This document shows, in pieces, positions 21,417-34,200 of a stretch of 64,000 bases of DNA. Every line of letters starts with the position of its first letter. Positions within the stretch are counted from its first letter, which is position 1. This DNA comes from Impatiens glandulifera (lineage: Eukaryota > Streptophyta > Magnoliopsida > Ericales > Balsaminaceae): positions 43,521,771 to 43,585,770 of the forward strand of contig NC_061869.1 in the NCBI RefSeq assembly GCF_907164915.1, written 5' to 3'. The notes under the pieces are model-generated. The model made no database searches, was not told the origin of the DNA, and was given only the letters and a program-made list of their open reading frames with translations. A program made the position numbers and the translations under genes.

Positions 21417-22128
21417 GTTTCCCCCCGATCAGAACAACAAATGAATTGTTGTCTTCTCAGAGGACGTGATTTTCTTGTCTAAATCTGGAAATATTAAAAA
21501 AACATTATTAGAGAGAGAATATAAAAAAATTTAAATGTAGAACTTAAAATTCGCGTTTCAATACAATAAGCAGTGGTTTCAGTTTTAGTTGCTAAACATA
21601 GATTATCAATTCCAATTATAGGGTAAAAACACAATTTCATTTATCAATCATATTATGTGTGAATTTGTAATATCTTTACAGAAAATATAAATTTGTGATA
21701 TATTTAAATTCAGAATATTATATATTATTTTATAAGATATTTATAATAAAATATAAATTTGTTTAATATATTTTTATTAAGACAATCTGATTTATTTTTT
21801 ATTTTTTTGAAAGTTAAAACTACAATTTACAAACAATTTTATTAGTATCGTAGTTGTCTGTTGTTTTTATAAACATCTCATAGAAATGACTTGAAGCTTC
21901 TCAATTCTATAGAAAAATAAAATATGTGCCCACATAATGTGATTATTTGAACTTGAGTATAACCAAATGTCTTGCATTCTGAAAATATTTTAGTTTAGCT
22001 TGCCAAAATTCAATTAATATTGCAATGTTTATAACCATCTAACTCTAAATTAAATTGATTTTCCTTTTCGAATTTAGTATTAGTCCCAAATAAGTAGAAG
22101 GAAGTGATATTATGTGTGTAGTAAAAAG
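21417..22128. other. No gene recognised
   Basis: AT-rich sequence with no coding frame. If the 65 aa ORF is real, its leader or an upstream exon would lie here. Confidence 0.4.
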
Positions 22129-22140
22129 ATGAATGAACAT

Positions 22141-22327
22141 ATCCCCTCTTCTAGCCTACGGCAACAAGAGTTGGATATCCCCACGCCTCCATGAGGTCCT
22201 GGGTTCGAGTCTGTCAGACGGCAAGTGCTGCACTTGGTTAATGGTTAAGTGTGTTTGCAGGCTATATGCTTAAACCGCGGGGACTAGTCGCACTCCATAG
22301 GAACAGAGAAACCAACGTTCTAAAAAA
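22141..22327 (+). mobile_element. tRNA-derived SINE (187 bp)
   Basis: A pol III B box GGTTCGAGTCT lies at 22202-22212, about 60 bases from the start, and an A-box-like TAGCCTACGGCAA at about 22152. The body has no coding frame and ends in an A-run (22322-22328). The flanks are a 12 bp target duplication with one change: ATGAATGAACAT (22129-22140) and ATGAATAAACAT (22328-22339). This is the structure of a plant SINE moved by LINE machinery. Confidence 0.82.
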
Positions 22328-22339
22328 ATGAATAAACAT

Positions 22340-22849
22340 GCTTACATTTGGACAAAGATTGATGCATTTGTAAAGCCATTTATTTTGGTTGAATCACTTC
22401 CTTGACAGTAGTTAAAGCTCAGTCTAGGTGAATCACTAGGATTGATTTTTTTACCCCATAATTTATAATTTCAAATAATTCCGATCTATTTAAATTATTT
22501 TCTAAATTCATATATCGTGTCAACCGAATTAAAATAAATAATTAATTTAAAAAAACGGTATCGTGTCAACCGAATTCTAAAATAATTACATTACGAATTA
22601 TTTAAATAAAATATAAAAGAAAAATAAATAAATTGACAATTTAAATAAACCAAACAAAATAAATAAATTAAAAAAAATATATATATTTCTATTATTAATA
22701 TGGATATTTTATTTTGTAGAAATTAAAAATAAATAATACCTTGTTAACCAGCTCAATTGTAAAAAAGCAAGAAACAAACGAGGCATCAACCAAGTAGAAA
22801 AAGAAGGGTAATTGGCTAATTAATTTTGTCGGCGGCAAATGAGTATAGC
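22340..22849. other. No gene recognised
   Basis: AT-rich sequence. A ~25 bp phrase containing CGTGTCAACCGAATT occurs twice (about 22516 and 22562). Nothing else stands out. Confidence 0.4.
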
Positions 22850-22985
22850 CCAAATCAGCTTGAGCTCGAACTCGACTCGATTTAGTATTTATTAGCTCGA
22901 CTCAAACTCGAGCTCGAACGAGTTTATAAATTTGAGTCCGAGCTCAACTTGACTATTACCTACAAATTCGGTTCGACTTGAAAAA
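22850..22985. repeat. GAGCTCGA-rich repeat, left part
   Basis: CTCGA/TCGAG motifs are packed in 130 bases (GAGCTCGAACTCGACTCG and similar). A comparable block lies at 27838-28015. The two may be the ends of one DNA transposon of hAT-like appearance into which E9 inserted, but I see no clear terminal repeats. Confidence 0.4.
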
Positions 22986-24073
22986 TGTTAGAAAAATTAA
23001 GTAAGTTAATTTTAAACGGACAAAGAACTTAACCAGTCTCAAAATCCTTTGTGCAGGTACCGCACCGGACCGGTTGAGACACTCTGTCTCAAAGAATCCG
23101 GACAATCAAGAAAATCGGTTTTACTCTCCCAACCGGATCGGCTGAGATGAAAACCGCATGAAGCACCCTTTTCGGTCGGCTTAACATATCGAAGATCTTA
23201 AGGCCAATGGGAAAGTATTCAAATTGATAAAATCTGTGAAAAATGATGTAATGAATATCTTGAAAATGAACATAAGAAAGGATCCGTGATCTCCATCAGA
23301 AACATGCAACAAAAGAAATAATGATTAATTGTCCAAGATCACAAGCAATCTCCTTGTACAGACGGCTACCCTCGTGCATGGCTGCCACATGTATAAAAAG
23401 CAATGCTACCTACTCTAGCCGGTTCGACTGACCAATCAAAAGATGAAAGAGAAATATGACCGTTGTCATATCTCTCTATATAAAGGGAGCTAAGAGCAGT
23501 AAAGAAAAAACAACGCGCGCGAGCTAAAAACAACTCAGTTCTTCATACATTCAAGCCTGAAAATATTCTGAGTTCATATAGCTTTTCTGATTCAAAGTTG
23601 TAAAAGAAATATGTGTATTTTACCTTGTGTAAAAGTATTACATCATTGTGTGAGTGGTGTAACCGACGAGCAGTAAATAAGACTCGATCGGAGTGTAGTT
23701 GTGAAATATTCAAGTTAGTGAATATCTTTCTCACAATTTGAGAAGAAGGGGTGACGTAGGAGATTCAACTCTAAACATCCATAAAACTCTGTCTTGTGTT
23801 CCTTACTTTATATTATGGATTACTCACTCTAACCGAACCAAAACACTATTCACTAAAACCGAACCGGCTTACTATCCACCTTAACCGACCTCTCCTAATA
23901 CCTTCCAAATCTAATCGCGTAAGTTGCTTCAGATTGAAACAGATATTTCCGCACTTGAACTCGGTTCAAGAGTCTATGACAATCTGTGTAGTGTTAATTA
24001 CGGTTCTAGTCATTAACCGGATTAGTACCAGTATGTTGTGTGTTGCGTAAGCGATCTACCTTTAGCCGAACAT
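22986..24073 (+). repeat. 5' LTR of E9, 3'-truncated
   Basis: It begins TGTTAGAAAAATTAAG and has a TATA box (TATATAAAGGG, about 23479-23489), the U5 motif (about 23746-23785) and a break within CCTTTAGCCG, where the 3' LTR continues for about 35 more bases. CCGGT/ACCGG motifs are frequent in U3. Confidence 0.88.
23479..23489 (+). promoter_or_regulatory. E9 LTR TATA box
   Basis: CTATATAAAGGGAG in the 5' LTR. The identical box occurs in the 3' LTR near 25950. Confidence 0.65.
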
Positions 24074-25100
24074 AGAGAAGAAAATCGAGCAAGAAATCAA
24101 GGAACGATATGAGTTTCCGGGTACTAACAACCATCATTTGTCGACTACCGAAATCGGTGAATCATCGAAACAACCCGGGTCTCAGCAAAAGGATGGTCGA
24201 ACAACATCCTCCTCACCATGAAAGTCCCTCTCGCATCCTATTCATGAAAATTCTGTACCGATTAACAAGGAACAACCGGAAAGATCAATGTCACTTCATA
24301 CTCCTCACACGGTTGGTCCGGTTACGGATGAAATACAAGAACTCATCGATGCTGCGGTTGAAAGATCAATGGAAAAAGTGCAAGCGACCCTCGAGGCGAG
24401 AGACTCCGCATCAGACAACAAGATCCTGAAAGTTGAGAACAAGATCGAAAAAGTTGACAACACTACCTCCCAGATGTTGCACATGATGCACCTTTTAACC
24501 GTTCAAATTGGGGAATTAGCAGAGGTAAAAGTCATGGCAACCGAGGCCCAGATCCAATCCGATACCGAAGCAGCCAAGAAGTTCCAAGTCGATGAGGTCG
24601 AAAGGGAAAAACGATTAAAAGTGTTGGAGACAAATGACTACCGGCTAGCCTTACAACTTGTAGACAAAGAAGCGGCCATGGAAAGCGAAGCCGAGAGGTC
24701 TAACACTAGCGCAGCTAAGAAGCGTTCTCTACCGGGAGTCACAACAAGGGACCATGCTAATAAGAGGAAGAAAGCTCAAATAACCAAGCTCTTGACCCAA
24801 CTCACCAATGCAAATATTCAAACGACAACGAACCCGGTCGACAATCAACCCCATCCAACATCCAAGATGGAAGAAGAGAACGAAATTCCTCTCCAGCCCA
24901 GAAAACGCAAAACCAAAACAGAACCATCCTCATCCATTCAACAAGGCAAGAGGCCAGCTCAGGAGTCCGAGGAGGACTATATACAAAACTTCATCAACAA
25001 TTCCCCATCTAGCGACATTGCACCTCGACCGCCCAGATCAGAAGGCGGTTACTTCAATTTCAACCGAAATCCATCAAGACAGAGTGTCATAACTAGATAG
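24074..25100 (+). pseudogene. Accessory-type ORF of E9, N-terminally deleted
   Basis: Function unknown. One frame runs from the deletion junction at 24074 to TAG at 25098, interrupted by a single TGA near 24229. The 270-codon part from ATG 24288 is open. Residues 10-80 of that part are rich in heptad-spaced hydrophobics with charged positions (VERSMEKVQATLEARD and following), which suggests a coiled coil. A Lys/Arg-rich stretch (KKRSLPG..., RKRKTKTE) and a Ser/Pro/Arg-rich tail follow. After the TAG about 30 more codons look in-frame and charged. Its position directly before the polypurine tract equals that of the accessory genes of E4 and E6, but I see no clear sequence match to them. Confidence 0.6.
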
Positions 25101-25441
25101 TGTATAGACACGGATAGAAGGAAAAGAGAATGGCAAGCGGAGGACGAGGCACAACTCAAAGAAAAGAACAGGGGGGACATCCGAATCCTTGAACTCCAGC
25201 TCTACTTATTCTATTTACCTTGCAGTAAAAGATTTTTCTTTGTTTCGGTTATAACACTATTTTCTATATATATATAATATTATCTCGGTTTATTAAGCTG
25301 GTTTTGATACTTTTCGTCTAAAAGCATCAAAAAGAGAGAAATTGATAAACTTTTTCAAAAACCGGCCAAGTAAACTTAAAAGATCCTTTGAAATATCTCC
25401 CGGCCAACAACTACAAGTTTTGAATATTTATTCTAAATAAT

Positions 25442-25456
25442 CAAAAAGGGAGAAAT
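25442..25456 (+). promoter_or_regulatory. Polypurine tract of E9
   Basis: AAAAAGGGAGAAAT directly precedes the TGTTAG start of the 3' LTR and fixes its boundary. The 30 bases upstream (GTTTTGAATATTTA...AAATAATC) match E2. Confidence 0.8.
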
Positions 25457-26576
25457 TGTTAGAAAAATTAAGTAAGTTATTTTTAAACGGACAAAAAACT
25501 TAACCAGTCTCAAAATCATTTGTGTAGGTACCGCACCGGACCAGTTGAGACACTCTGTCACAAAAATCTGGATAATTAAGAAAATGGGTTTTACTCTCCC
25601 AATCGGATCAGCTGAGATGAAAACCGCATGAAGCATCCTTTCCGGCCGTCTTAACATATCGAAGATCTTATGGCCAACGGGAAGGTATTCATATTGATAA
25701 AATCTGTGAAAAATGACGTAATGAATATTTTGGAAATGAACATAAGAAAGGATAAGTGATCTCCATCAGAAGCATGCAACAAAAGCAATGATGATTAATT
25801 GTCCAAGATCACAAGCAATATCCTGGTACAGGCGGCTACCCTCGTGCATGACTGCCACATGTACAAAAAGCAAGGCTACCTACTCTAGCCGGTTCGGCTG
25901 ACCAATCAAAAGATGAAAGAGAAATATGACTGTTGTCATTTCTCTCTATATAAAGGGAGCTAAGAGTAGTAAAGAAAACACAACGCGCATGAGCTAAAAT
26001 CAACTCAGTTCTTCATACATTCAAGCCTGAAAACATTCTGAGTTCATATAGCTTTTCTAATTCAAAGTTGTAAAAGAAATCTGTGTATTTTACCTTATGT
26101 AAAAGTATTACATCATTGTGTGAGTGGTGTAACCGATGAGTAGTAAATAAGATTCGATCGGAGTTTAGTTGTGAAATATTCAAGTTAGTGAATATCCTTC
26201 TCACAGTTTGAGAAGAAGGGGTGACGTAGGAGATTCAACTCCGAACATCCATAAAATTATGTGTTGTGTTCCTTAAATTATATTCCGGCTTACTCACTCT
26301 AACCGAACCGAAACACTATTCACTAAAACTGAACCGGCTTACTATCCACCTTAACCGACCTCTCCTAATACCTTGCAAATCTAATCGCGTACGTTGCTTC
26401 AGATTGAAACAGACATTTCCGCACTTGAACTTGGTTCAAGAGTCTGTGACAATCTGTGTAGTGTTAAGAGCGGTTCTAGTTCTTACCCGGATTAGTACTA
26501 GTGTGTTGTGTGTGTTGTGTTAGCGATCTACCTTTAGCCGGACCCCGGTTCCCTATCGGCGATCCCGATCCTAACA
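25457..26576 (+). repeat. 3' LTR of E9
   Basis: Complete LTR, TGTTAG...CTAACA, with TATA box and U5 motif (about 26210-26250). Confidence 0.9.
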
Positions 26577-26581
26577 AAAAA

Positions 26582-27837
26582 TTTAAACTAAAATTAAAAT
26601 TTCAAACTTGAGATAAAATAAATTCTATTTTGAAAATAAAAATATCAAATTTTCTTACCTATTCAACATTAAAATATGATATTTTAAAATAAAAATATGA
26701 AACAGTAATAACTATTTAAAATTCAAAGACATTAAACCACCATTACTAATCAAAATTTTAAAACATAAAATTTCAAAAATGAAAGTACAAAACTATACAG
26801 ATTGTTAGAACATTCAATATATTAATCATTTTAACTCATTTTCTTCAATCATAATACACGTATAACTACCTTTATTCAATAATATAAAATGTTTAATCTT
26901 AAAATAATTAATATAAAAAATACATGTTAAAATAAGTAAATAAAATTTAACTTACTTTTTTTATTTTATTTTAAAAAAGGTCTAGATATATTAAAAAAAA
27001 TATACCCAAAAAAAGTATACTAATTATTATATATCTATTTCAATATTATATATACTATACTAATTAGTATATTCATAATATTTGCTTTTATTATATTACT
27101 ATTTTTTATCTCTTTCTATATTATATATTATATATTAACAATTTTTTTTTATCTCTTTCAATATTATATATAAATTATTATATCCCTAATATATGTTTTT
27201 ACTATATATAATATATTAATATTTTTATCTCTTACAACATTATATATAATATATTAACTATTATATCCCTAATATTGTTTGTCACTTTTTCATTTCATCA
27301 ATTGATAGAAATTGAAAATTAGTGTTTTTCTATATTCATCCAACCATATTTATATAAGTATGTGGTTCTCCTAATACATGAATAAAGTATTAACAAGACT
27401 TACCGATAAGTTAACTAACATTATAGTTTTCTTTCATTTTTTGTTGCTGAGTTTCCTTAAAACAAAAAGAAATCAAAGTTACGTAAAGCAAAAGCAATAG
27501 CTATAGTAGAAGTAAAAATAAATTTTAATTACATGAAGGCTTCTTGTAAATGAATGTGAGGTGAAGAATGAAGAAGAAGAAAAAATAGAGATGAAGAGTG
27601 ATAGAAATTGTCATGACTAAATAAGAAGAGACGAATAGCGAAAGAATTGGTGGAGATTGAAGAAGAAGAAGAAGAAAAGAAGAGTCGTGTAGAATATATA
27701 CTTAGACGGTACATTATGAATTAAGGTTTTACTTTAGGGATTGTGGGCCTTCATATGGGTTTTGAAGAGAAAGAGAGAAGAAAAAAAATATTGTTTTAAA
27801 TTTAAAATTTTAATAATAAAAAAATATATTATATTAA
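26582..27837. other. No gene recognised; AT-rich with degenerate tandem repeats
   Basis: Extremely AT-rich. Three or four ~60 bp degenerate units with ATCTCTTTCAATATTATATA and ATTATATCCCTAATAT occur at about 27045-27290. Small frames at 27529-27714 and 27741-27965 are low-complexity. Confidence 0.55.
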
Positions 27838-28015
27838 GAGGCTCGAAAAAACTCGACAAGTCATCGAGCAAGCATTATTTGAGCTCGAGATCGCCTCAAA
27901 TATTAAACAAACGGGCTCTAGCTTGTCTCGAACTCGGTCAAAGTCAAGCTCAAGTCGAGTTTTGACCGTGCGGCTCACGAGCGGTTCACGATCGGCTCGA
28001 CTAATTTGCAGACCT
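27838..28015. repeat. GAGCTCGA-rich repeat, right part
   Basis: CTCGAGC and GAGCTCG motifs again, ending GACTAATTTGCAGACCTAG. In reverse complement this start (CTAGGTCTGCAAATTAG) resembles common plant hAT-type termini. It may pair with 22850-22985. Confidence 0.4.
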
Positions 28016-29380
28016 AGTCATCACTTGACTTAGTCAAACCGTAGGGAAACTAGACATTAATTAATTTATAAAGTTATTAAATGCATGTGACATAAAAGGA
28101 TAAAGTGAAAAAGCTTAGTGTATGCTTGTTTGAGGATTTTTATATTTTGTTAATTGGAAAAGGAATATATGTGATGGTTGGTAAAAGTATATAATTAATG
28201 AATAATAAAATGATTACCCTATACTAAGGATTCATTCAATCCTCTTTAATTTAGGTTTTACCATATTATCTTTCTTTCATTCCTCTTCCACTTCAACAAA
28301 CCTTGTCTTCTGACTTTCTTCTTTTCAATCATCTTCTCCATCTCCTCCAACTCCCCTAGTTTACTCTCTAGAATTTCAATCATCTTCTACAACGAATCAT
28401 TTTTTCCCATATATCTACTACAAGGCGTGAGCACATACAAACCCTAAACCTAGTTGGTAGATTTCTCTTTGTGAAGTTATGAGGCATATGTTCTTTATTT
28501 TTACGTTTTTATATATATGATGGGTCTGGTCATTTTGCTCTTGTTAGTTCATTGGTGAATTTTTTTTCTATTGTTTACTTTCAGATCCATCGTCCATTTT
28601 TGAACTATATAGAAAGAGATTTTTCAGTGTTTTTCTTCTACAAATTTTGTATGTATTAATGATGATATCTTCGACCAGAAAAAGATATTTGAAAGACTGA
28701 ACTTTTTTTTGTACATTTTTTCGGGATTAAGGTTTTTGGAGCGTTCGTTCTTTAGAATACCATTCTTCTTAGTCTTGTTCTAGTTATATGATGTCGTAGG
28801 CAATTACTTTTTGAAAAAAATGTTCTTTTTTAAACCCTAGCTTATACAGGTTAGACAATGAGTTCCACTTAGTTGTAGCTGACTAACCTTTTCACCTTCA
28901 ATATACAATCTTATAGCATAAAGTATTTTCATCTCTTCTTATAGTTTTGGCTATCTTTGCACATGAATTTCTAGTTCCGATTATGTCATGTTTGAATTGA
29001 AAATATTTATTTAAATCAATGTCTTATTTGGATTGAAACTATTTTTTTAAATACGTTAGTTTCTCAAAGTAACCCATAAATATCATTCATAGTTAAAATT
29101 GCTTCCTTCATATGATACAATTTTATTGATAAAATTCAAAAATCAATTGTCTATATTTGTTGTTTTTTCTTCAAATAAAAATGAGTGCATGATATTTCTT
29201 TGCTTGGTAATTGAACTTGATACTATTAATTGTGAAGACTCTTAATCCATTGCCATTATCTTGTTTTGGTATTTATTCTAAAATTTATTCTTCTTCCTAG
29301 AATTAAAGAAAATTCTTAGTGTTTAATTCATAACTAATTATATAGGACTTGATTTTTTTTATGACAAATGGTTAGAAAAC
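28016..29380. other. No gene recognised
   Basis: AT-rich. A pyrimidine-rich stretch (28255-28400) with an AAACCCTAAACC element at 28440 looks like a plant gene leader, but no coding frame follows. Confidence 0.35.
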
Positions 29381-29381
29381 T

Positions 29382-30370
29382 AAGACGAGGTCTAAATGGA
29401 AACGTAGTTAGACGAGGTCTAACTCCTTTAGACGAGGTCTAAAGGAAAACGTAGTTAGACGAGGTATAACTCCTTTAGACGGAGTCTAAAGGAAAATGTA
29501 GTTAGACGTGGTTAACTCCTTTAGACGACATCTAAAGGGAAACGTAGTTAGACAAGGTCAAACTCCTTTAGACGAGGTCTAAAGGGAAACATAGTTAGAC
29601 GAGGCCTAATTCATTTAGACGGAGTCTAAAGGGAAACATAGTTAGACGAGGTCTAATTCCTTTAGACGGAGTCTAAAGGGAAACGTAGTTAGACGAGGTC
29701 TAACTCCTTTAGATGGAGTCTAAAGGGAAACGTAGTTAGACAAGGTCTAACTCCTTTAGACAGAGTCTAAAGGGAAACATTGTTAGACGAAGTCTAACTC
29801 TTTTAGAAGGAGTCTAAAGGGATACGTAGTTAGACGAGGACTAACTCCTTTAGACACGGTCTGAAGGGATGCGTAGTTAGACAATGTCTACCTCCTTCAA
29901 ATGCGGTCTAAAGGGATACGTAGTTAAACAAGGTCTAATTCTTTAAACGCGATCTGAAGGGATACGTAGTTAGACGAGTTATAACTCCTTTAGACGGTGT
30001 CTAAAGGGATACATAGTTAGACGAGGACTAACTCCTTTAGACGCGGTCTGAAGGGATGCGTAGTTGGACGACGTCTCCTTCAAATGTGGTCTGAAGGGAT
30101 ACGTAGTTAGACGAGGTCTAATTCCTTCAAATGCGGTCTGAATAGATACGTAGTTAGACGAGGTCTAACTCTTTTAAATGCGGTCTGAAGGGATGCGTAG
30201 TTAGACGATGTCTAACTCCTTCAGACACGATCTAAAGGGATGCATAGTTGGACAAAGTATAACTCCTTCAGATGCGGTCTGAACGGAGGCATAGTTAGAC
30301 GACATCTAACTCCTTTAAATTCGGTCTAAAGGGAAGCGTAGTTAGACGGCGTCTAACCCCTTTAGAACGG
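29382..30370 (+). repeat. Palindromic TTAGAC minisatellite, about 20 units
   Basis: ~48 bp units such as TTTAGACGGAGTCTAAA plus GTTAGACGAGGTCTAAC with an AGGGAAACGTA spacer. The units grade from a GAGGTC type on the left to a GCGGTC type on the right, which indicates local expansion. Confidence 0.92.
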
Positions 30371-31203
30371 TTTAAAGAAGAACGTCGAATGCCTTACTTT
30401 AGCAGCTGTAGGAAGCATTCGTCTACCCATGAACGATTATATGCCTACTCCACTTCTTTCAACAGCCTGAGAAGCCAGTTAATTCCATCAATGAATGAAT
30501 GCCACGTACGCGAATATCCCTTAACCGTATTTTAAGTCAAAGACAAGATTAGAGGATGTTCGGTGCACTACTCTTTCCGTACGGCCACAATCCAATTATT
30601 CATAGCCTCCTATACTCTCGTACTATAGGCGGTCATCCAACGGACACATGTCATGTGTCCTCAAAGAATATTCGACCGTTGGTGTTTCTCAACTATATAT
30701 GGAAGCCAAAGGAAAGCAGTTGAACTGCTAGTTTTTCACACAAGTCTGAAATACACTCTGCTCAATGCATACGCTAAATCTCTTACTATCTAATTGTGAA
30801 TACATTGTAATTACATAATGTCTTTTATGTGAAAAACTTCAGTATTGTAAGTTGAATAAATGTTATTTTGTTCAATAGAGAGTTAGCTAGATCAGTGAGT
30901 TGTATTTGATTCAAAGTATCTAGTGGATATCCTTCCGGTTGTGAAAGAAGGGGTGACGTAGGTGTTTTATCTCCGAACATCCATAAAACTCATGGTGTTT
31001 TTATTTTCTGCCATTTTACATTCAGTTGATTAAAGCATCAAATCCGACGAACACTTCCGCACTTGAATCTGTTTCAAGAGTTTGAAGGATTTGCGAAGAA
31101 TAGAAACAAATACTAATCCCTCACAGGATTATTATCGAAGAGTTTATCGTAAGTTGTTCATAATAGTTAGACCATAGTTTCTATTGTAACACCGACACTA
31201 TCA
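29382..31203 (+). repeat. LTR fragment of the E4 family (plus strand)
   Basis: From the TTAGAC array to the terminus it matches the reverse of the E4 LTRs: a GTACTATAGG block, GACCGTTGGTG, U5 motif (about 30945-30985) and an end reading ACACTATCA, a decayed CCTAACA. The first ~300 bases of U3 are missing. Right after it lies minus-strand Ty3/gypsy pol. Confidence 0.78.
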
Positions 31204-34200
31204 GGAGGCTACCATTCTAGGTTTGAAATTGGATTTCAGTTTTTGACGGATCATTAGAAGTTTGACCTTAATTTATATAGGAATTTAGTCCATAGCTGCT
31301 AGCGTGGCCAAAGCATCAGTAAAGCAATTGTGGCTTCTTGATGCGTGTACAAAAGACACGTCGTCGAACTTATCGATAAAACGGAGTAGACAAGTGTGAT
31401 AGGGTTTGAGATTTTCTCCTCATACTTTCCATGTTCTGTTAACTTAGGATATAACCAGATTAGAGTTTCCAACTACGTCTAATTTAGTTGCTCCTCTTTC
31501 GTATGCGATTTTGAGACCTAAGAGACATGTTTCATACTTAGCCTCATTATTGGTTACGGAATACTCTAACTTAATAAAGATGGGATTGTAGGTTCCTTGG
31601 GAATCTATCTAGAGAGTTCTAATTCCATAGCCATATTTGGAGGAAGCTTCGTCAAACATTAGTTTCCATGTGTCTGAAGAGATAAATATTATGGACTCAT
31701 CAAGAAAGTCAAGTTCAAAAAAAGGCTCGACCGTGATATGTTGATCTGCTAGGATGTCTGCAACAACGATTCCTTTATCATATTTCTGAGCCGTATACGT
31801 GATTTCATATTCGAAGATCGTCATCATCCATTTAGAGAATTTAGGCGACAACAGTGTTCGCTGAAATAGATAATGGATTGGGTCAAGTCGGGACACTAGC
31901 TTGATGGGGTGGGCTTGCGTATAATGTATTAGTCTTTTGGTACCCCATTTGAGTTCCCAACACACTTTCTCGGGTGTTGAATAGTTCAATTCGTACCCAG
32001 TCATTCTCTTACTTAGGTAGTAGATCACTATCTAGAATTTATCCTCATTTTCTTGAGCCAACTGGCTACCCATAGTCGAATATGTCATTGTGAGATAGAG
32101 AATTAAAGGAATACCGGGCCTTAGAGTCATAAGGACCGGTGGCGACTTTAGATAGTCTTTTATTTTGTAAAAACCTTGTTGACAAATGTCTTCCCATTGG
32201 AATTATTGATCCTTTTTAGTAATTTGAAGAGAGTATCACAAGTGATAGTCAGTTTGCTATGAAATGACTAATGAACTGGTTTTTTCCGAGGAAGTCTCAG
32301 ACTTCTTGCTCATTCTGAGGCGCTGACATAACCGTAATGGCCTCAATTTTGGAGGGATCGATTTGTATTCCGTGTTGGATGATGAGAAATCCTAGCATCT
32401 TACCGGTAGTGACTTCAAAAGCGCACTTTTTTGGATTCACCAAAGCCAATATTTTCGTTCTTTGCAAGAATTTGTCTAAGTTGGGGATATGACCCTATCG
32501 ATCCTATGACCCTACCGATCCTATGACCCTATCGATCATGTCGTCTATGTAGACTTCCATCTCTTTATGGATCATGTAGTGTAAGATCATCATTACTGTT
32601 TATTGATAGGTAACTCCGATGTTTTTGAGACTGAAAGGCATGACCTTGAAACAAAACGTGCCTACCTTTGTGATAAAGGTAGTCTTCTCTTTGTCTTCTT
32701 CAGATATCAGGATTATGTTATATCCTGAGAATGCATCCATGAAAGACAATAGAATATTGCCAACAGCGTGATCGACCAAAATGTTTTGGGAAAAACGAAA
32801 GTTATCCTTTGGGCTGGCTTTGTTCAGATCGCGGTAGTATACACATACGCGCATCCTTTCGTCCTTCTTCAAGACAAGAACCACATTGGCAATTCATGTG
32901 GGGTAGTCCACAGTTTCGAGGAATTTTGCTTCCAACTACTTCTGGATTTCTTCTTTAACTTTGGCAACAACCTCAGTTTTCATCCATCTTAACTTTTTTA
33001 ACGGGTTTGGCCTCTGATTTAAGAGGAATCTAATGTCAAACGATAGTAGGATACACTCTGAGAATATTCTTGTAATACTAGGAGAACATGTCTTTATTGG
33101 TCTTCAGTAATTTGATCATCTCATGACATTCGTCATCAATCAGGCTTTGTCCAATCAACACGATTAAGGATCGTCCTAAGTATTGATGTTTATCTCGATT
33201 GTTGTTCCAGCTGCAGAAATGATTTTGTCCTCATGTTCTAAAAAGTTTTTTATTTCGAAGTTAAATTCAGACTGGTATGAAACATCATTATCATCTGACA
33301 TATATTCAAAACTGTACTCCGGAGTTTTATTGGATATTTTATTACAAAAAACAAATGACATCTTATGAGGATTGTCATTACAAACTTATTTATTTATTAA
33401 AACATCAGACACTATTTATTACAAAAGGGGTGTGATGTTGCTATCAACACTCGGGTTGATTATATGAGCTTTATCCGTTGCTGGTAGGTTTGTGAAGTTT
33501 ATCTTACAAGAGTCTTTATCAACAACTAGGTCCTCGTCTGTTAGAGAAAGATCTCTAACTAGTTTTTCTAGGGTTTCATGCTAACAAGCAGTCCTTTTCC
33601 TAATCATATTAAGGGATGAATTAGGATTAAAAGAACAATCTAAAAAGATTTCGAAACCTAGAGAGCGAGTTTGTAAAACTTGGTTGAAGAAAGGTTCGGA
33701 AAAAATTGAAACACAACGTGTTTTCCCCTTTTCACATAAACTATCCATTTAGGGTTGAAGGAGTAGGTATATATTGTTTTGAAATTTTACCTTTCCTGGA
33801 TTCCTCACCCTCTGTCGGAGTGTAACCGACACCAAAGTTGTCTTAGTCGTAATAAGACTAAGGGAAGGAAGTCATGACGATAGCATTCGGTCCTAGACCC
33901 ATTCTTGGTAAATATCTCATTTTCTGCATGAGACGCATGGAGGTCACTCTCTAGGAAGTGAAGTCAGGAGTGGTAGATAAGTCTTAACCTTGCCTAAATG
34001 TAGGACAGATGTCGAATCCACTTAACTCAATCTCTAGGTTAGTGGAATGATTTGAACCGACGATAATTGTGACGTATTTCTCACCTTCTATGGTGACGAG
34101 TTTGATGTTAGCCATCAAACGAATTTTCTGATGCATGGTGAAGGCAAGAGCCTTAACCTGATGCAACTACTGTCGCCCAAGATTAGGTTGTATGATGGTC

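Larger units (their letters stand above)
22986..26576 (+). mobile_element. E9: non-autonomous copia-type LTR element
   Basis: The target duplication is AAAAA (22981-22985 and 26577-26581). The 5' LTR (22986-24073) lacks its last ~50 bases. It is joined directly to coding sequence, so the primer site and the 5' internal region are gone. The interior holds the C-terminal half of an accessory-type ORF (24074-25180) and a polypurine tract. The 3' LTR (25457-26576, 1,120 bp) is complete and ends GATCCTAACA. By eye the two LTRs are roughly 93-95% identical, making this one of the younger insertions. No gag or pol is present. Confidence 0.88.

Noticed and set aside
27529..27714. 61-codon Ser/Phe-rich minus-strand frame
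   Set aside because: It is the complement of a GAAGAA-rich tract; low complexity, with no supporting signal.
22850..28015. Definite hAT transposon interrupted by E9
   Set aside because: The two GAGCTCGA-rich blocks look alike in motif content, but I cannot find matching terminal inverted repeats, an 8 bp duplication or a transposase, so it is listed only as a repeat.
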